From a virus, in the IMG/VR virus record IMGVR_UViG_3300050122_000049, positions 1 to 46,314 of that record: a stretch of 46,314 nucleotides of DNA; one strand, given 5' to 3'. Both the position numbers and the translations under genes were made by a program. The notes beneath the pieces were generated by a model. It was not told where the DNA came from, did not search any database, and was given only the letters and a program-made list of their open reading frames with translations. This document shows, piece by piece, positions 5,624 through 13,585 of the stretch. Positions within the stretch are counted from its first letter, which is position 1. Each line of letters starts with the position of its first letter.

Positions 5624-6150
5624 CGCTACGGTTTTCTCTCTCCGATGCCGAACGCGCCAGCGACGAATGGGGCTGCAACTGCGGTCCTAGCGCGCTCGCG
5701 GCCATTGCGGGTTTGACGCTCGATGAAGTACGCCAGCTGATGGGCGACTTCGAACGCAAGCGCTACACCAATCCAACGCTAATGCGGGAATGCCTTGAAC
5801 GTACCGGCATCAAATTTCGATGGAATGCGCCAGAACTGCCAGCCTTTGGACTATGCCGTGTTCAATGGGAAGGCCCATGGACAAAGCCGGGCGTTCCGAT
5901 GCGCGTCCGCTATCGCCATACGCACTGGATAGGTTTTCAAAACCGCCCCGATGGATCGACCTTTGGTAAGTCCGGAGTGTTTGACATCAACGCTATGAAT
6001 GCCGGCGGCTGGATCGCTTATTCGGATTGGGCCACGACGCTTGTCCCGTGGATTTTGAGAGAATGCGTGCCGAAGGCTGATGGCGGCTGGCATTTCACGC
6101 ACATGGTTCAAGTCGAGGCATCAGCACTCTCTCCGGCAGAGGACAAATGA
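5620..6150 (+). CDS. Papain/C39-like cysteine-peptidase-fold phage protein
   Basis: 176 residues. Starts MTLRFSLSDAERASDEWG, then CNCGPSALAAIAGLTLDEVR, the nucleophile-type motif 'NCGPxAL' of C39/papain-like proteins (Cys at residue 20 or 22 region). Later HTHWIGF supplies a candidate His and GVFDINAMNAGGW a candidate Asp/Asn. Highly conserved surroundings RVQWEGPWTKPGVPMRVRYRHTHW are familiar from phage proteins of unknown role. It may cleave a host or phage protein; activity is inferred. Its end ALSPAEDK is the class-1 linker. ATG at 5620 chosen because it follows the linker's GAGGACAAGCG. Confidence 0.6.
   Translation: MTLRFSLSDAERASDEWGCNCGPSALAAIAGLTLDEVRQLMGDFERKRYTNPTLMRECLERTGIKFRWNAPELPAFGLCRVQWEGPWTKPGVPMRVRYRHTHWIGFQNRPDGSTFGKSGVFDINAMNAGGWIAYSDWATTLVPWILRECVPKADGGWHFTHMVQVEASALSPAEDK
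6120..6146 (+). repeat. Junction linker, class 1, 27 bp (second copy)
   Basis: Matches 5590-5616 at 26 of 27 positions. It forms the last codons of the C39-like gene and the ribosome site of the next gene. Confidence 0.8.
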
Positions 6151-6338
6151 CCATGGCTGATTACGACAAGGCTATGATGCATGTCGAACTCGCGGCCTGG
6201 CGCACTGCCGCAGACCTCCGACGCGGAGGCGAGACCTGCATTGAGGATGCGCTCATCGCCTTTGCAGTGCATCTGACTAAATTAGCAAAAGAGGCGCGCA
6301 AGGCATCCCAACACCCTCCGGCGGACCGTAACCCATGA
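6147..6338 (+). CDS. Hypothetical helical early protein
   Basis: 63 residues, two possible ATGs (6147, 6153). ADYDKAMMHVELAAWRTAADLRRGGETCIEDALIAFAVHLTKLAKEARKA is almost entirely helical. No family recognised. It ends QHPPADRNP, the class-1 linker as also found at 4201. Confidence 0.6.
   Translation: MTMADYDKAMMHVELAAWRTAADLRRGGETCIEDALIAFAVHLTKLAKEARKASQHPPADRNP
6311..6335 (+). repeat. Junction linker, class 1 (ACCCTCCGGCGGACC form)
   Basis: Shares ACACCCTCCGGCGGA with 4201-4215. It closes the upstream frame as HPPADRNP and leads straight into ATGACG of the HTH gene. Confidence 0.65.
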
Positions 6339-6604
6339 CGCAGACGATCGATCAGCCACTCTATGATCTGTCTGGCGCCGCCATGAAGCTGGGAAACGTT
6401 AGCCGCTCGACGCTTTATCGGTTGATCGACCAAGGCAAACTCGTTCGCGTGAACATAGGCACCAAGGCCGTGATAACCGGCGAGTCCTTGGCCCGGTATG
6501 TTGAAGAACTAAAGGCGACCACTTCGGAAAATCTAGCCCATGACGCTACCCCTGATCCAGCGCTGGAACGGGAAAAAACGGCAAGACACAGCACGGGACA
6601 CTAA
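6335..6604 (+). CDS. Helix-turn-helix (excisionase/MerR-like) DNA-binding protein
   Basis: 89 residues. DLSGAAMKLGNVSRSTLYRLIDQGKLVRVNIGTKAVITGESLARYVEEL follows the HTH_17/excisionase-type winged helix: helix-turn-recognition helix (SRSTLYRLI), 'GKLVxVxIG' wing, and 'ITxESLxRYVxxL'. Such proteins act as excisionases or small regulators. The C-terminal tail (TPDPALEREKTARH) is charged. No integrase is nearby, so a regulator role is as likely. Confidence 0.75.
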   Translation: MTQTIDQPLYDLSGAAMKLGNVSRSTLYRLIDQGKLVRVNIGTKAVITGESLARYVEELKATTSENLAHDATPDPALEREKTARHSTGH

Positions 6605-6710
6605 ATTGAAAACTATTCAAGAAACACAAAGAGAAGCGGCCTTACTTGAAACAGGAAGATACAGCGTGACACAAGGCGCGGCGGAGGTGCTTGAATTCGA
6701 ACTCCATTGA
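6540..6710 (+). CDS. Possible small basic protein (56 aa)
   Basis: Frame MTLPLIQRWNGKKRQDTARDTK... ending AAEVLEFELH, overlapping the end of the HTH gene by 65 bp. 'Q(R)WNGKKRQDTARDTKLK' resembles the start of phage integrase-like or small basic proteins, but the frame is short. The 70 bases after it (6711-6780) are T-rich (GTTTTTGCGATTTTTGAG) and hold no gene; they may be a regulatory gap. Doubtful. Confidence 0.3.
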   Translation: MTLPLIQRWNGKKRQDTARDTKLKTIQETQREAALLETGRYSVTQGAAEVLEFELH

Positions 6711-6780
6711 AATCATTGGCGTTTTTGCGATTTTTGAGTTTTACCCGTGAGATTACCCCTGACCCCGAGCCAAGAAGCGC

Positions 6781-6840
6781 ATGGAAGATGAAATCAGCAA
6801 GGCCGTCGCCGATCTGGCGCAAGATAAGGGATTCATCTGA
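6781..6840 (+). pseudogene. C-terminal remnant of a lost gene (QDKGFI tail)
   Basis: Nineteen codons, MEDEISKAVADLAQDKGFI, preceded in frame by a stop at 6760. The tail and the following TGATGGC are the same as at the start of the window (1-25 versus 6820-6844, two mismatches), and the 18 bp at 6802-6819 recur exactly at 7076-7093. It appears to be the 3' end of a gene whose body was removed, kept because it carries the junction to the next gene. Confidence 0.45.
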
Positions 6841-7106
6841 TGGCGATAGATGAGGAATTATTGAAGCCGAGCCGCGAACATCTTGCGCATCTCAACGGTC
6901 TGATCGCCAAAGCTGAGCGCGAGATGGTGGAGGCTATTGAACGCTGGGGAAAGAACGACAAGGACTACGCACGGCACCGAACCCGAGAATATTACCAAGC
7001 AATTGAGCCGCTACGGCGTGAAAGCGATGCGGTCATGAAAGCGATCGCCGATTATTACAACCTTCAACCAATGCCGCCGTCGCCGATCTGGCGAGGCTTG
7101 AGGTGA
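6840..7106 (+). CDS. Hypothetical coiled-coil early protein
   Basis: 88 residues. REHLAHLNGLIAKAEREMVEAIERWGKNDKDYARHRTREYYQAIEPLRRESDAVMKAIADYYNL is two long amphipathic helices. No known family. Start ATG overlaps the upstream TGA as at position 21. The last codons overlap an 18-bp repeat of 6802-6819 in a different frame. Confidence 0.6.
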   Translation: MAIDEELLKPSREHLAHLNGLIAKAEREMVEAIERWGKNDKDYARHRTREYYQAIEPLRRESDAVMKAIADYYNLQPMPPSPIWRGLR

Positions 7107-7246
7107 CCGCCTTGTCGAGTATAGCCAAAGCGGCCGGAGACCTGCCCACGTATTACGCCGCCAACCGAGCTTGGCGTGAGCTATTCAAGGCCCGCGAGGG
7201 CCGAAGCGCGCGCGCTTCGGCCCTCTCGAATGGGGATCTAAAGTGA
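7103..7246 (+). CDS. Small hypothetical protein (47 aa, GTG start)
   Basis: GTG at 7103 overlaps the previous TGA. Sequence VTALSSIAKAAGDLPTYYAANRAWRELFKAREGRSARASA... ends NGDLK. No family recognised. The last third is encoded by a perfect 26-bp palindrome (7198-7223), so the end of the gene or its existence may be dictated by that structure. Next gene starts at an overlapping GTG (AGTGAGC). Confidence 0.45.
   Translation: MTALSSIAKAAGDLPTYYAANRAWRELFKAREGRSARASALSNGDLK
7198..7223 (+). repeat. Perfect 26-bp GC-rich palindrome
   Basis: GGGCCGAAGCGCG followed by its exact reverse complement, extended by partial pairing outside (CGAG ... CTCTCG). It would form a 13-bp cruciform or a very stable RNA hairpin. 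No U-run follows, so it is not a classical terminator. Confidence 0.85.
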
Positions 7247-7449
7247 GCAGAACAATTGAGCTCTGCCTAGATGGCGGTAAATGTCACATGATGACAGAGA
7301 ACCATCTCCCAGCTTGCAGAGGAAGCTGTTCTATCCAGCATTCCCTAAGCCACGGCGACGTTTGGAGAAATATAGTCCGCCTCGCCAATGAAGGATGGCA
7401 GCCGAGCATTAAGATCGTTGAGCGTGCCCGCGGATTCACTTGGCGATAA
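7243..7449 (+). CDS. Hypothetical early protein
   Basis: 68 residues from GTG at 7243. It contains CLDGGKCHMM and PACRGSCSIQHSLSHGDVW, four Cys and several His that could bind zinc, then EGWQPSIKIVERARGF. No family recognised. Ends where the next small frame's ATG begins (TAATG). Confidence 0.5.
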   Translation: MSRTIELCLDGGKCHMMTENHLPACRGSCSIQHSLSHGDVWRNIVRLANEGWQPSIKIVERARGFTWR

Positions 7450-7592
7450 TGCTCATCCACATACGTGACCGAGGAATGAGGATGGATCTTCATACGGCCT
7501 ATGCTTTGGCCAGCTTTATCGAATGGACGCACGCCAAGGACCGGGCCGAGAGCATCAAGAACTCGGGGCGTGACGGCCGAAATGGAATATGA
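7449..7592 (+). CDS. Small hypothetical protein (47 aa)
   Basis: MLIHIRDRGMRMDLHTAYALASFIEWTHAKDRAES..., with a better ribosome site (GAGGAATGAGG) before the internal ATG at 7482. Mostly helical. No family recognised; overlaps the next frame. Confidence 0.4.
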   Translation: MLIHIRDRGMRMDLHTAYALASFIEWTHAKDRAESIKNSGRDGRNGI

Positions 7593-7671
7593 TGAACTCG
7601 CGGCCACCTGCCTGGGCGACCTGATCTATACCGTCGCGACGACGGGCAAGTTTTCCTCTAAACGTTCCTGA
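7570..7671 (+). CDS. Small hypothetical protein, last gene of the + array
   Basis: 33 residues from GTG at 7570 (or 29 from ATG 7582): MEYDELAATCLGDLIYTVATTG..., ending FSSKRS. Acidic helix; no family recognised. A hairpin follows 15 bp after the stop. Confidence 0.4.
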   Translation: MTAEMEYDELAATCLGDLIYTVATTGKFSSKRS

Positions 7672-7686
7672 GCAGAGAGAGGTTTA

Positions 7687-7708
7687 CCCCGGCGGTGAGA
7701 CGCCGGGG
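7687..7708. terminator. Hairpin between convergent transcription units
   Basis: CCCCGGCG, six-base loop, CGCCGGGG. It lies between the end of the + array (7671) and the end of the - strand GH5 gene (7866). The 3' U-run is weak on both strands, so it may be a Rho-assisted or bidirectional stop. The remaining 158 bp to 7866 hold no gene that I can support. Confidence 0.55.
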
Positions 7709-7865
7709 CTTAGTGAAATCTTCAAATGACAGAGGCCACCATCTTTCAAGCACATATTGCAGGTTCCTGCAAGCGCCATGGTCAGACACTTCTAAGCGAC
7801 GACCTTTCTTTGCGCTTTTTGCAAAGAACCCATCCCCGCTCCTGGCCAATAAGCGCACGTTGATG

Positions 7866-10800
7866 CTACGCCGCCTTCTCCAACCCGACTGGATCGTTGT
7901 CGTTGGAGGATGGATCGATGTCGCGCTTGAGCAGGAAGTTGAGTTTGCTGAATCCGCTCGGGATCGTATAGGTGCAACTCGTCGCGCAGAAATTGAAGGT
8001 CGCACCCTCGCCGTTCTGATAGGCATAGTAAGACGGAAATAGCGGCTGCGGCAGCGAAGAGATATTCAACGCGCCCGTGGCGGGAACGTTCGCGCCATTG
8101 TTGTTCCAATTTCCGCCGTTGAGTCGAACGCCAAGATAGCTACCGGGAGCCCACGCAAAGCCCACCGTATCTCCCGCCGCAGGGGCGGTTGACGCAAAAG
8201 TCATAGTGGCGACTGTGCCTTGAACGGTGGATTGAATGCTTGCGAAATTGGACTGAACTGCGAATCCGGACAGGTACCAATAGCCCGGAGGGGTCAGGGG
8301 ATCGTTGAAGTTTCTTGCAAAAAGCAATGGCTGATTGCCTTGAGTAAATCCGCTGTCGTAATGAAGTTCGAAATAGAACGGACCTCCTCCGGACTTGCTC
8401 TTGGTGATACGAACCGTTTGAACGGCGCTCCCGGCGCCAGTGTGCAGGATGGTAAGATTGCCGTTTGACAGCGTGTAGATGCCCGATCCGATCGTAGTCG
8501 GGTCAATTGTCACGACGCTGTTGCAGATGATGTCCACGACGAAGGTGCCCGAAACGCCGTGCGAGTTCGTGACCTGAATTGAAATCGGATAGGTCGTCAG
8601 GTTCGCGAGCGTCCCGGCAAGAACAAGCTCGTTCGATCCGTTGATCGAAAATAGACTGCCGGGATTGGAAATCAGTGTGAACGTCGTCGTCCCGGACCCG
8701 TCGATGTTCGGCTCCTGCGCCGTCATCGGGCCAGTCAGCACCGTGCCTGACGATGTGGTGGCAGGAATCTGTCCGCCGTCCCATCCCGCCACCCAATTCA
8801 TGTTGATGCCGGTAGGTGCCGCAGCAAAGAATGAAGATAAGCCTGCACTGATCAATGCAGGCATATTCGGTTCGTCTGTAACCACGCCACCTGGGGGCGG
8901 AAACTGGAACGGAGGGGTGTTCACTTGACTAGGCAACGTGACATAGGGCGCTGTCGTCCATGCCGTCCAGCCAACCCAAACGTCGGGATTGGCGCTGATA
9001 TAACCTAACTGTGCTTCAGTTTCGGTAATCATTGAGGTTACGCCGGATATTCCGAACTCCCCGAGGAAAAGCTTCAACCCATTGGCCCGCGCGTACTCGG
9101 TCGCGTCGATCAAGGAAACAGCGCCAACGCCGGTCGCGGATGGATATGGGCTACTACCGCTGCCTCCAGCGTCGAGATAGCTGTGAACTTCATAAACTAT
9201 TTTATTGAGTGGATCGGTGAGGAGCGATCCAACGCTGTTGAGCGTGGTAGAAAACAGGCTTGCCTTTGAGTAGCTACCACCAACTTCGGCAAATATATAT
9301 CCAGTGAAAGACGTGTTAGTCCGGACGCTAGTGATTATCGCCTGAGTTGCCGTTGCCATCACGGACGCCGTGACGAAATTCGGCTCATTCATCACGTCAA
9401 GAATTATGTTCGGTGATAGAGGCGCGTATCGCGCCATCAATTTGGTTTCGAAGTCAGCAATAGCAGCGTTGCTATACCCCGCCGTTCCAACAAGAGCAGA
9501 AAATGTCCCCGTTGTCGCCCCGGACGACGGCGTCCCGTTTGGGACCGGGATCGTGAACGTCGTGCCGTTGATGATGGTGATGGCCCCGGCATAGGTCGGC
9601 GTCGGATTGGTGGTCGCCGTGGCGCCAAGTGTGAGCGTGGCCCCGGCATTGAGGATCGTGGTGTCGGCGACGGTGCAGGTCGCCGTGGTGCCGGTGACCG
9701 ACACCGAGGAAATATCAATCGTAACCAGCGTCCCGCCGTAATCGTGAACATCAAGAACGGCTACCATGCCGCTGTTGACGGCGTCATTGACGGCGCTATC
9801 GAGCGCATCAAGGCCCGACGCTCCACCGAACGAAAGAGTGTTGGAGAGCGCACCGAACAACCTTGGTTGAACTCGCTCACGCTTGAACGGAAGGCGCGCG
9901 ATGTTCATGCCACGATTATGATAGTACGCCATGTAAGAGTCATTGTAGACGCCAGCGAGAGGGGCGCCCTGACTGACCGGATAGATCGCTCCGGGATTGG
10001 TAGATTCCATTCCCGAGAGATTCGCTCCAGTCCATGGCGGCGGGATCGCGACACTGGGCGCTATGACTGCACCAGTCGTAATCTGAACTGCCGGAGGATT
10101 GATCCAACCGCCGTTGTTGGTCGCGGCTATATTGAGCAAGCCGGCTTCGGCAGGCGTATACGTGAAATAGCCAATGGCGTTATTTCCGGCAGGCAGCGTC
10201 ACGCTGGGCGGAGTGACGGTCCCTCCAGCGCTCGCTCCGTTGTCGGCTCTTGTCGCCCCTGGCGTGATCGTGACGCCGCCCGAAGGAATCGTCCCGTTGT
10301 AGCGAACGGCGAAATTATTGGTGACCTGGCTTCCGACCGTTCCGATATTGACGATCTGTAATTTGGGCGCGTCAGGATTGGCGGTCGTGGTGACGATGGT
10401 CGGAAGATCGACGCGATAGGCTAGCGGCTGCGGACCCGTGTAGCCGGAAAATTGCTCCAGCACCGTCATCAACGTTGATTGCAAACCCGCCGATGAGAAA
10501 TTAGCTACGCCCGGACTGGCTACGGATGACGGCCCCAGATAGAAAGCCATTCCCGGATTGAAGTTGGGACCAGCGCCCCATGCAAACACAGGGACCTGGT
10601 TCGATTGCGCCAGAGCGATCGTGTTGTATGCAGCCGTGTTCCACGCCGCGTAATTGTCATTGCCGCCGTTAGCTAGCTGATCATTGCTCCACCCGATTTC
10701 ACCGAGGATCGCATTGACGTTGTGCGACGCTTTCCACGGCAGGAAACCATTGAGCCGCGTTTCGCCAATCGTGGCACTCGTCGGTGTGCCGGGAGGCGCT

Positions 10801-12443
10801 GCGCCAGGCTTTGCGATTTCATTGGCCCACGAAAAAAATTGCCCGCTGGAATTGTTGTCGAGGTAGTTGTGATTGTCGAATACTAGATTGTTGGCGGGAT
10901 CGGTGAGCTGGTAAAGATTTGTGTTGTTGTAGGGCTGTCCTGTTCCCGACTCCCAATTCCAGCCGCCCGAATAGTTGACGCCATCGACGATGATGAGCGT
11001 GTTGTCGCCGTTGGCGCGGATGGCATTGATCGCGGCCTGGTAGGCGCCCATCAACTGGGTTGAATTGAAGCCATTGATCGGCTCGTTCATCAGGCCGTAG
11101 GCATAGACACCAGCATTGCCTTTGTAGCGCGCGGAAATCTGCTGCCAGAGATAGGCATAGGCGGAATTGGGAAGGCGCGTTGATCCAATTGTGGAAGTCT
11201 CTTGTCCTTGAAGAGAATTGCCGTAGGGCGCAACAGCGGGAGAGTTCGTGGGGGTCGAGTTTGCTGTGTATTGAAAGGTGGTCCCTGTAACGTTGGAGAT
11301 TGTCCAAGAACCGTTATAAGCGTCACCTGCATAGTTAGTGAGCGAGAGACCACTACCAACAACCGAGACGGTGATGCCGTTGATCAGCGCAGACGTTCCG
11401 GAATAGGTCGCAGTGACCAGCGAACCAACTGAAGTCAATGATGAGATCGAGAAACTTCCCGCCAGCCCAGGACCGCCGCCAAACGTGTGCAGGTCGATTA
11501 TGGCCTTGCTGCCAACCGACGCCATATTGGCTAGAACACCATCTAGCGCGGCAACGTAACTGCCGCCATTGATATATGTTCCGGTAGTATCAAGAGGCCC
11601 ATTGAGTGCATGCTGTATACCGACCGTACCGAACTGAGGATTATTCTGCGCCCAGCCGATTGGCAGGCGATTGATTTTCAGGTTTCGGTTGGCATAGTAG
11701 GTGATTTCCGGAAGGCCAACGACAAGAGGATACTGGCTTTCCATCCCCGAAAAATTGACGCCAACGAAGAACTGGCTCGGGGGCGGCGGCGTTGTATTGA
11801 TCGCAATCGCGATAGTGTTGCTTGCGGATGTCGCATCGCCACCCGAATCATAATAGACCGCGCCACCATGCCCGCTTTGTAGAACCTGAATGGAAGCGGT
11901 GCCAACCGTGTTGGTGGTCGGTGTAAAGACGGCAGTAAAATGCTCACTATCCTGCTGAAGCAGGTTCGATAACGCGCCGCCGGTTGAGATGTTGACAGCC
12001 GGGAGGTTAAAGCCAAGGACTGCGGTGTTCCATGTGAACTGGATAAGCGCGGTCTGTCCAGTCGTCAGGCTGTAGGAAGATGCTGCGATCAACGACGTAA
12101 GTGGCGGAGGTGGCGGAGGCGGGGGCGGAGGTGGAGGCGGCCCGCCAGCGTAATTGAGCGTGAACTGCTGGGTGACCAAAAACCCCGGCAGAGTGGCCAA
12201 AACCCCCGGCGCAGTCACCCTGATTCCAATCGAATAGGTTCCAATCGGGGTATTAACCGCCTCGACCAACTGGTTGCCGTTTTGAATCGCAAAATAGCCG
12301 TTGGGATTATTGGTCAGCGTGTAGCTGGCACCCGGAGGTGCCCCCGTAATGGATAAGGTCGCGACCAGATCGCCCACGGCTGCATGGGCGTAGCCTGAGA
12401 AGGCGACGGCGCAGAAGATCAGGAGAGCGCGAAGCAGCTTCAT
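7866..12443 (-). CDS. Secreted tandem-GH5 glycoside hydrolase / tail-associated depolymerase
   Basis: 1525 residues. Sec signal peptide (1-21, cut after YAHA), an Ig/cadherin-like segment, a 13-proline linker (102-114), a further beta domain, then two GH5 (cellulase-like) TIM barrels: about 226-665 with acid E454 (MNEP) and nucleophile E582 (GEIG), and about 804-1165 with E1020 (MNEP) and E1129 (GEFG). Both start 'GxNxSGMES'. In both, a beta-rich insert follows the DLH/DVHDYGG strand. A cadherin-like domain (about 1245-1306) and a SPRY/lectin-like C-terminus (about 1315-1485; DTVGFAWAPG) follow. Probably hydrolyses host exopolysaccharide or cellulose. Placement among tail genes suggests virion use; the signal peptide argues for export. 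Start chosen to give the signal peptide. Confidence 0.85.
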   Translation of the reverse strand: MKLLRALLIFCAVAFSGYAHAAVGDLVATLSITGAPPGASYTLTNNPNGYFAIQNGNQLVEAVNTPIGTYSIGIRVTAPGVLATLPGFLVTQQFTLNYAGGPPPPPPPPPPPPPLTSLIAASSYSLTTGQTALIQFTWNTAVLGFNLPAVNISTGGALSNLLQQDSEHFTAVFTPTTNTVGTASIQVLQSGHGGAVYYDSGGDATSASNTIAIAINTTPPPPSQFFVGVNFSGMESQYPLVVGLPEITYYANRNLKINRLPIGWAQNNPQFGTVGIQHALNGPLDTTGTYINGGSYVAALDGVLANMASVGSKAIIDLHTFGGGPGLAGSFSISSLTSVGSLVTATYSGTSALINGITVSVVGSGLSLTNYAGDAYNGSWTISNVTGTTFQYTANSTPTNSPAVAPYGNSLQGQETSTIGSTRLPNSAYAYLWQQISARYKGNAGVYAYGLMNEPINGFNSTQLMGAYQAAINAIRANGDNTLIIVDGVNYSGGWNWESGTGQPYNNTNLYQLTDPANNLVFDNHNYLDNNSSGQFFSWANEIAKPGAAPPGTPTSATIGETRLNGFLPWKASHNVNAILGEIGWSNDQLANGGNDNYAAWNTAAYNTIALAQSNQVPVFAWGAGPNFNPGMAFYLGPSSVASPGVANFSSAGLQSTLMTVLEQFSGYTGPQPLAYRVDLPTIVTTTANPDAPKLQIVNIGTVGSQVTNNFAVRYNGTIPSGGVTITPGATRADNGASAGGTVTPPSVTLPAGNNAIGYFTYTPAEAGLLNIAATNNGGWINPPAVQITTGAVIAPSVAIPPPWTGANLSGMESTNPGAIYPVSQGAPLAGVYNDSYMAYYHNRGMNIARLPFKRERVQPRLFGALSNTLSFGGASGLDALDSAVNDAVNSGMVAVLDVHDYGGTLVTIDISSVSVTGTTATCTVADTTILNAGATLTLGATATTNPTPTYAGAITIINGTTFTIPVPNGTPSSGATTGTFSALVGTAGYSNAAIADFETKLMARYAPLSPNIILDVMNEPNFVTASVMATATQAIITSVRTNTSFTGYIFAEVGGSYSKASLFSTTLNSVGSLLTDPLNKIVYEVHSYLDAGGSGSSPYPSATGVGAVSLIDATEYARANGLKLFLGEFGISGVTSMITETEAQLGYISANPDVWVGWTAWTTAPYVTLPSQVNTPPFQFPPPGGVVTDEPNMPALISAGLSSFFAAAPTGINMNWVAGWDGGQIPATTSSGTVLTGPMTAQEPNIDGSGTTTFTLISNPGSLFSINGSNELVLAGTLANLTTYPISIQVTNSHGVSGTFVVDIICNSVVTIDPTTIGSGIYTLSNGNLTILHTGAGSAVQTVRITKSKSGGGPFYFELHYDSGFTQGNQPLLFARNFNDPLTPPGYWYLSGFAVQSNFASIQSTVQGTVATMTFASTAPAAGDTVGFAWAPGSYLGVRLNGGNWNNNGANVPATGALNISSLPQPLFPSYYAYQNGEGATFNFCATSCTYTIPSGFSKLNFLLKRDIDPSSNDNDPVGLEKAA

Positions 12444-12503
12444 GCTATGATGTCACCGGTGGCCATTCAGTGTTCCATGGAAGCGGGTTAGCTGGAGCTT
12501 TTT
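12444..12503. promoter_or_regulatory. Divergent intergenic region
   Basis: Sixty bases separate the GH5 gene (-) from the acyltransferase (+). A GGAG ribosome site (12494-12497) serves the + gene. Promoters for both directions would have to lie here or inside the genes; no clear -35/-10 pair is visible. Confidence 0.35.
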
Positions 12504-13583
12504 ATGTTGATGCGGACCAGCAACGATATTGACGGCATTTTTTCAGGGCAGACGATCGAGGGCCGCTGGCTGGAAGTCAAAGGCCGATCATCAGGATTTG
12601 ATTATTTGCGGATCATACTGGCCTGTCTGATCGTCGGCTGGCATTCCTATCCCGTCGCTTATGGTCCAGAGGCGGCTCTGGACTTCTGGACGAGATGGCC
12701 CGGATTGTTTCTTCAACTCATACTGCCATGCTTCTTTGCGCTGAGTGGATTTCTGGTTTCCGCGAGCAAAACCCGCGTCACTCTCAGCGTTTTTTTATGG
12801 CTTCGGGTCATTCGTCTGTTCCCGGCACTCGCCGTTGAGATCATCTTGTCGGCGCTGATATTGGGCCCACTGCTGACCCAGCTGCCGCTGTCGACTTATT
12901 TCACGACGAGGAACTTTTACAGCTATTTCGGGAACATGGTTGGCTGGGTGCATTTTGTGTTGCCCGGCGTTTTCCTGGACAACCAGATACCCAATGTCGT
13001 GAACGCCTCTCTCTGGACGCTGCCCTTTGAACTCGAATGCTATGTCCTGATCTCGGTTCTGGTGGTACTCGGGATATTCACCGGCGCCGGCAAACGGATG
13101 TTGGCGTGTCTTGTCGTCGTCACGGCGATCGCGGCACTCATCAACATCGCCATGGGCGTGAATGCAGCCCCGATGGGCACCGTCAACGGGCGGCTGCTCG
13201 TTCTCAATTTCCTCGCCGGCGCGGTGCTCTATTCCTACCGAGCCCGTATTCCCTACCATCCCGGCATTGCCGTCTTTGCAGCCGTTGCCGGAATGGTGCT
13301 GATGCGGTTCGACTACCTCGTCTATTTATCGCCGATATTAACGGCCTACCTGACGGTTTATCTCGGCCTTTTGAATCCTGCCCGGACCATCGTTGTGAGC
13401 AGCGGCGACTATTCCTACGGAACCTATATCTATGCGTTTCCGATTCAGCAAACCATCGCGTCGCTGATGCACGGCAGGGCGACCTGGTTGTCGATCGTTT
13501 CGGCCTCGCTCCCCTTGACGATTGGCTTCTCCCTGATGTCCTGGCACTTCATCGAGAAACCGTTCCAGCGCTTTAAGAAGTGA
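12504..13583 (+). CDS. Membrane acyltransferase (acyltransferase-3/OafA-like)
   Basis: 359 residues with about ten membrane segments. Starts its domain with FDYLRIILACLIVGWHSYP, where the 'R...H' of the acyltransferase-3 family is seen (R in DYLR, H in WHS), then PCFFALSGFLVSAS, RVIRLFPAL and a closing SWHFIEKPFQRF. Such enzymes add acetyl or other acyl groups to O-antigen, exopolysaccharide or Nod-type glycans in the inner membrane. It is the only + gene in a 38-kb minus-strand block, with its own ribosome site, ending 2 bp before a convergent stop: a typical moron. Likely role: change the host surface to block superinfection or alter receptor; inferred. Confidence 0.85.
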   Translation: MLMRTSNDIDGIFSGQTIEGRWLEVKGRSSGFDYLRIILACLIVGWHSYPVAYGPEAALDFWTRWPGLFLQLILPCFFALSGFLVSASKTRVTLSVFLWLRVIRLFPALAVEIILSALILGPLLTQLPLSTYFTTRNFYSYFGNMVGWVHFVLPGVFLDNQIPNVVNASLWTLPFELECYVLISVLVVLGIFTGAGKRMLACLVVVTAIAALINIAMGVNAAPMGTVNGRLLVLNFLAGAVLYSYRARIPYHPGIAVFAAVAGMVLMRFDYLVYLSPILTAYLTVYLGLLNPARTIVVSSGDYSYGTYIYAFPIQQTIASLMHGRATWLSIVSASLPLTIGFSLMSWHFIEKPFQRFKK

Positions 13584-13585
13584 CT

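Noticed and set aside
9744-10361. 205-codon + strand frame inside the GH5 gene
   Set aside because: Antisense to a well-supported coding domain; Arg-rich shadow.
12101-12145. GGCGGAGGT-type tract as a microsatellite element
   Set aside because: It is simply the coding sequence of the 13-proline linker in the GH5 protein, read on the minus strand.
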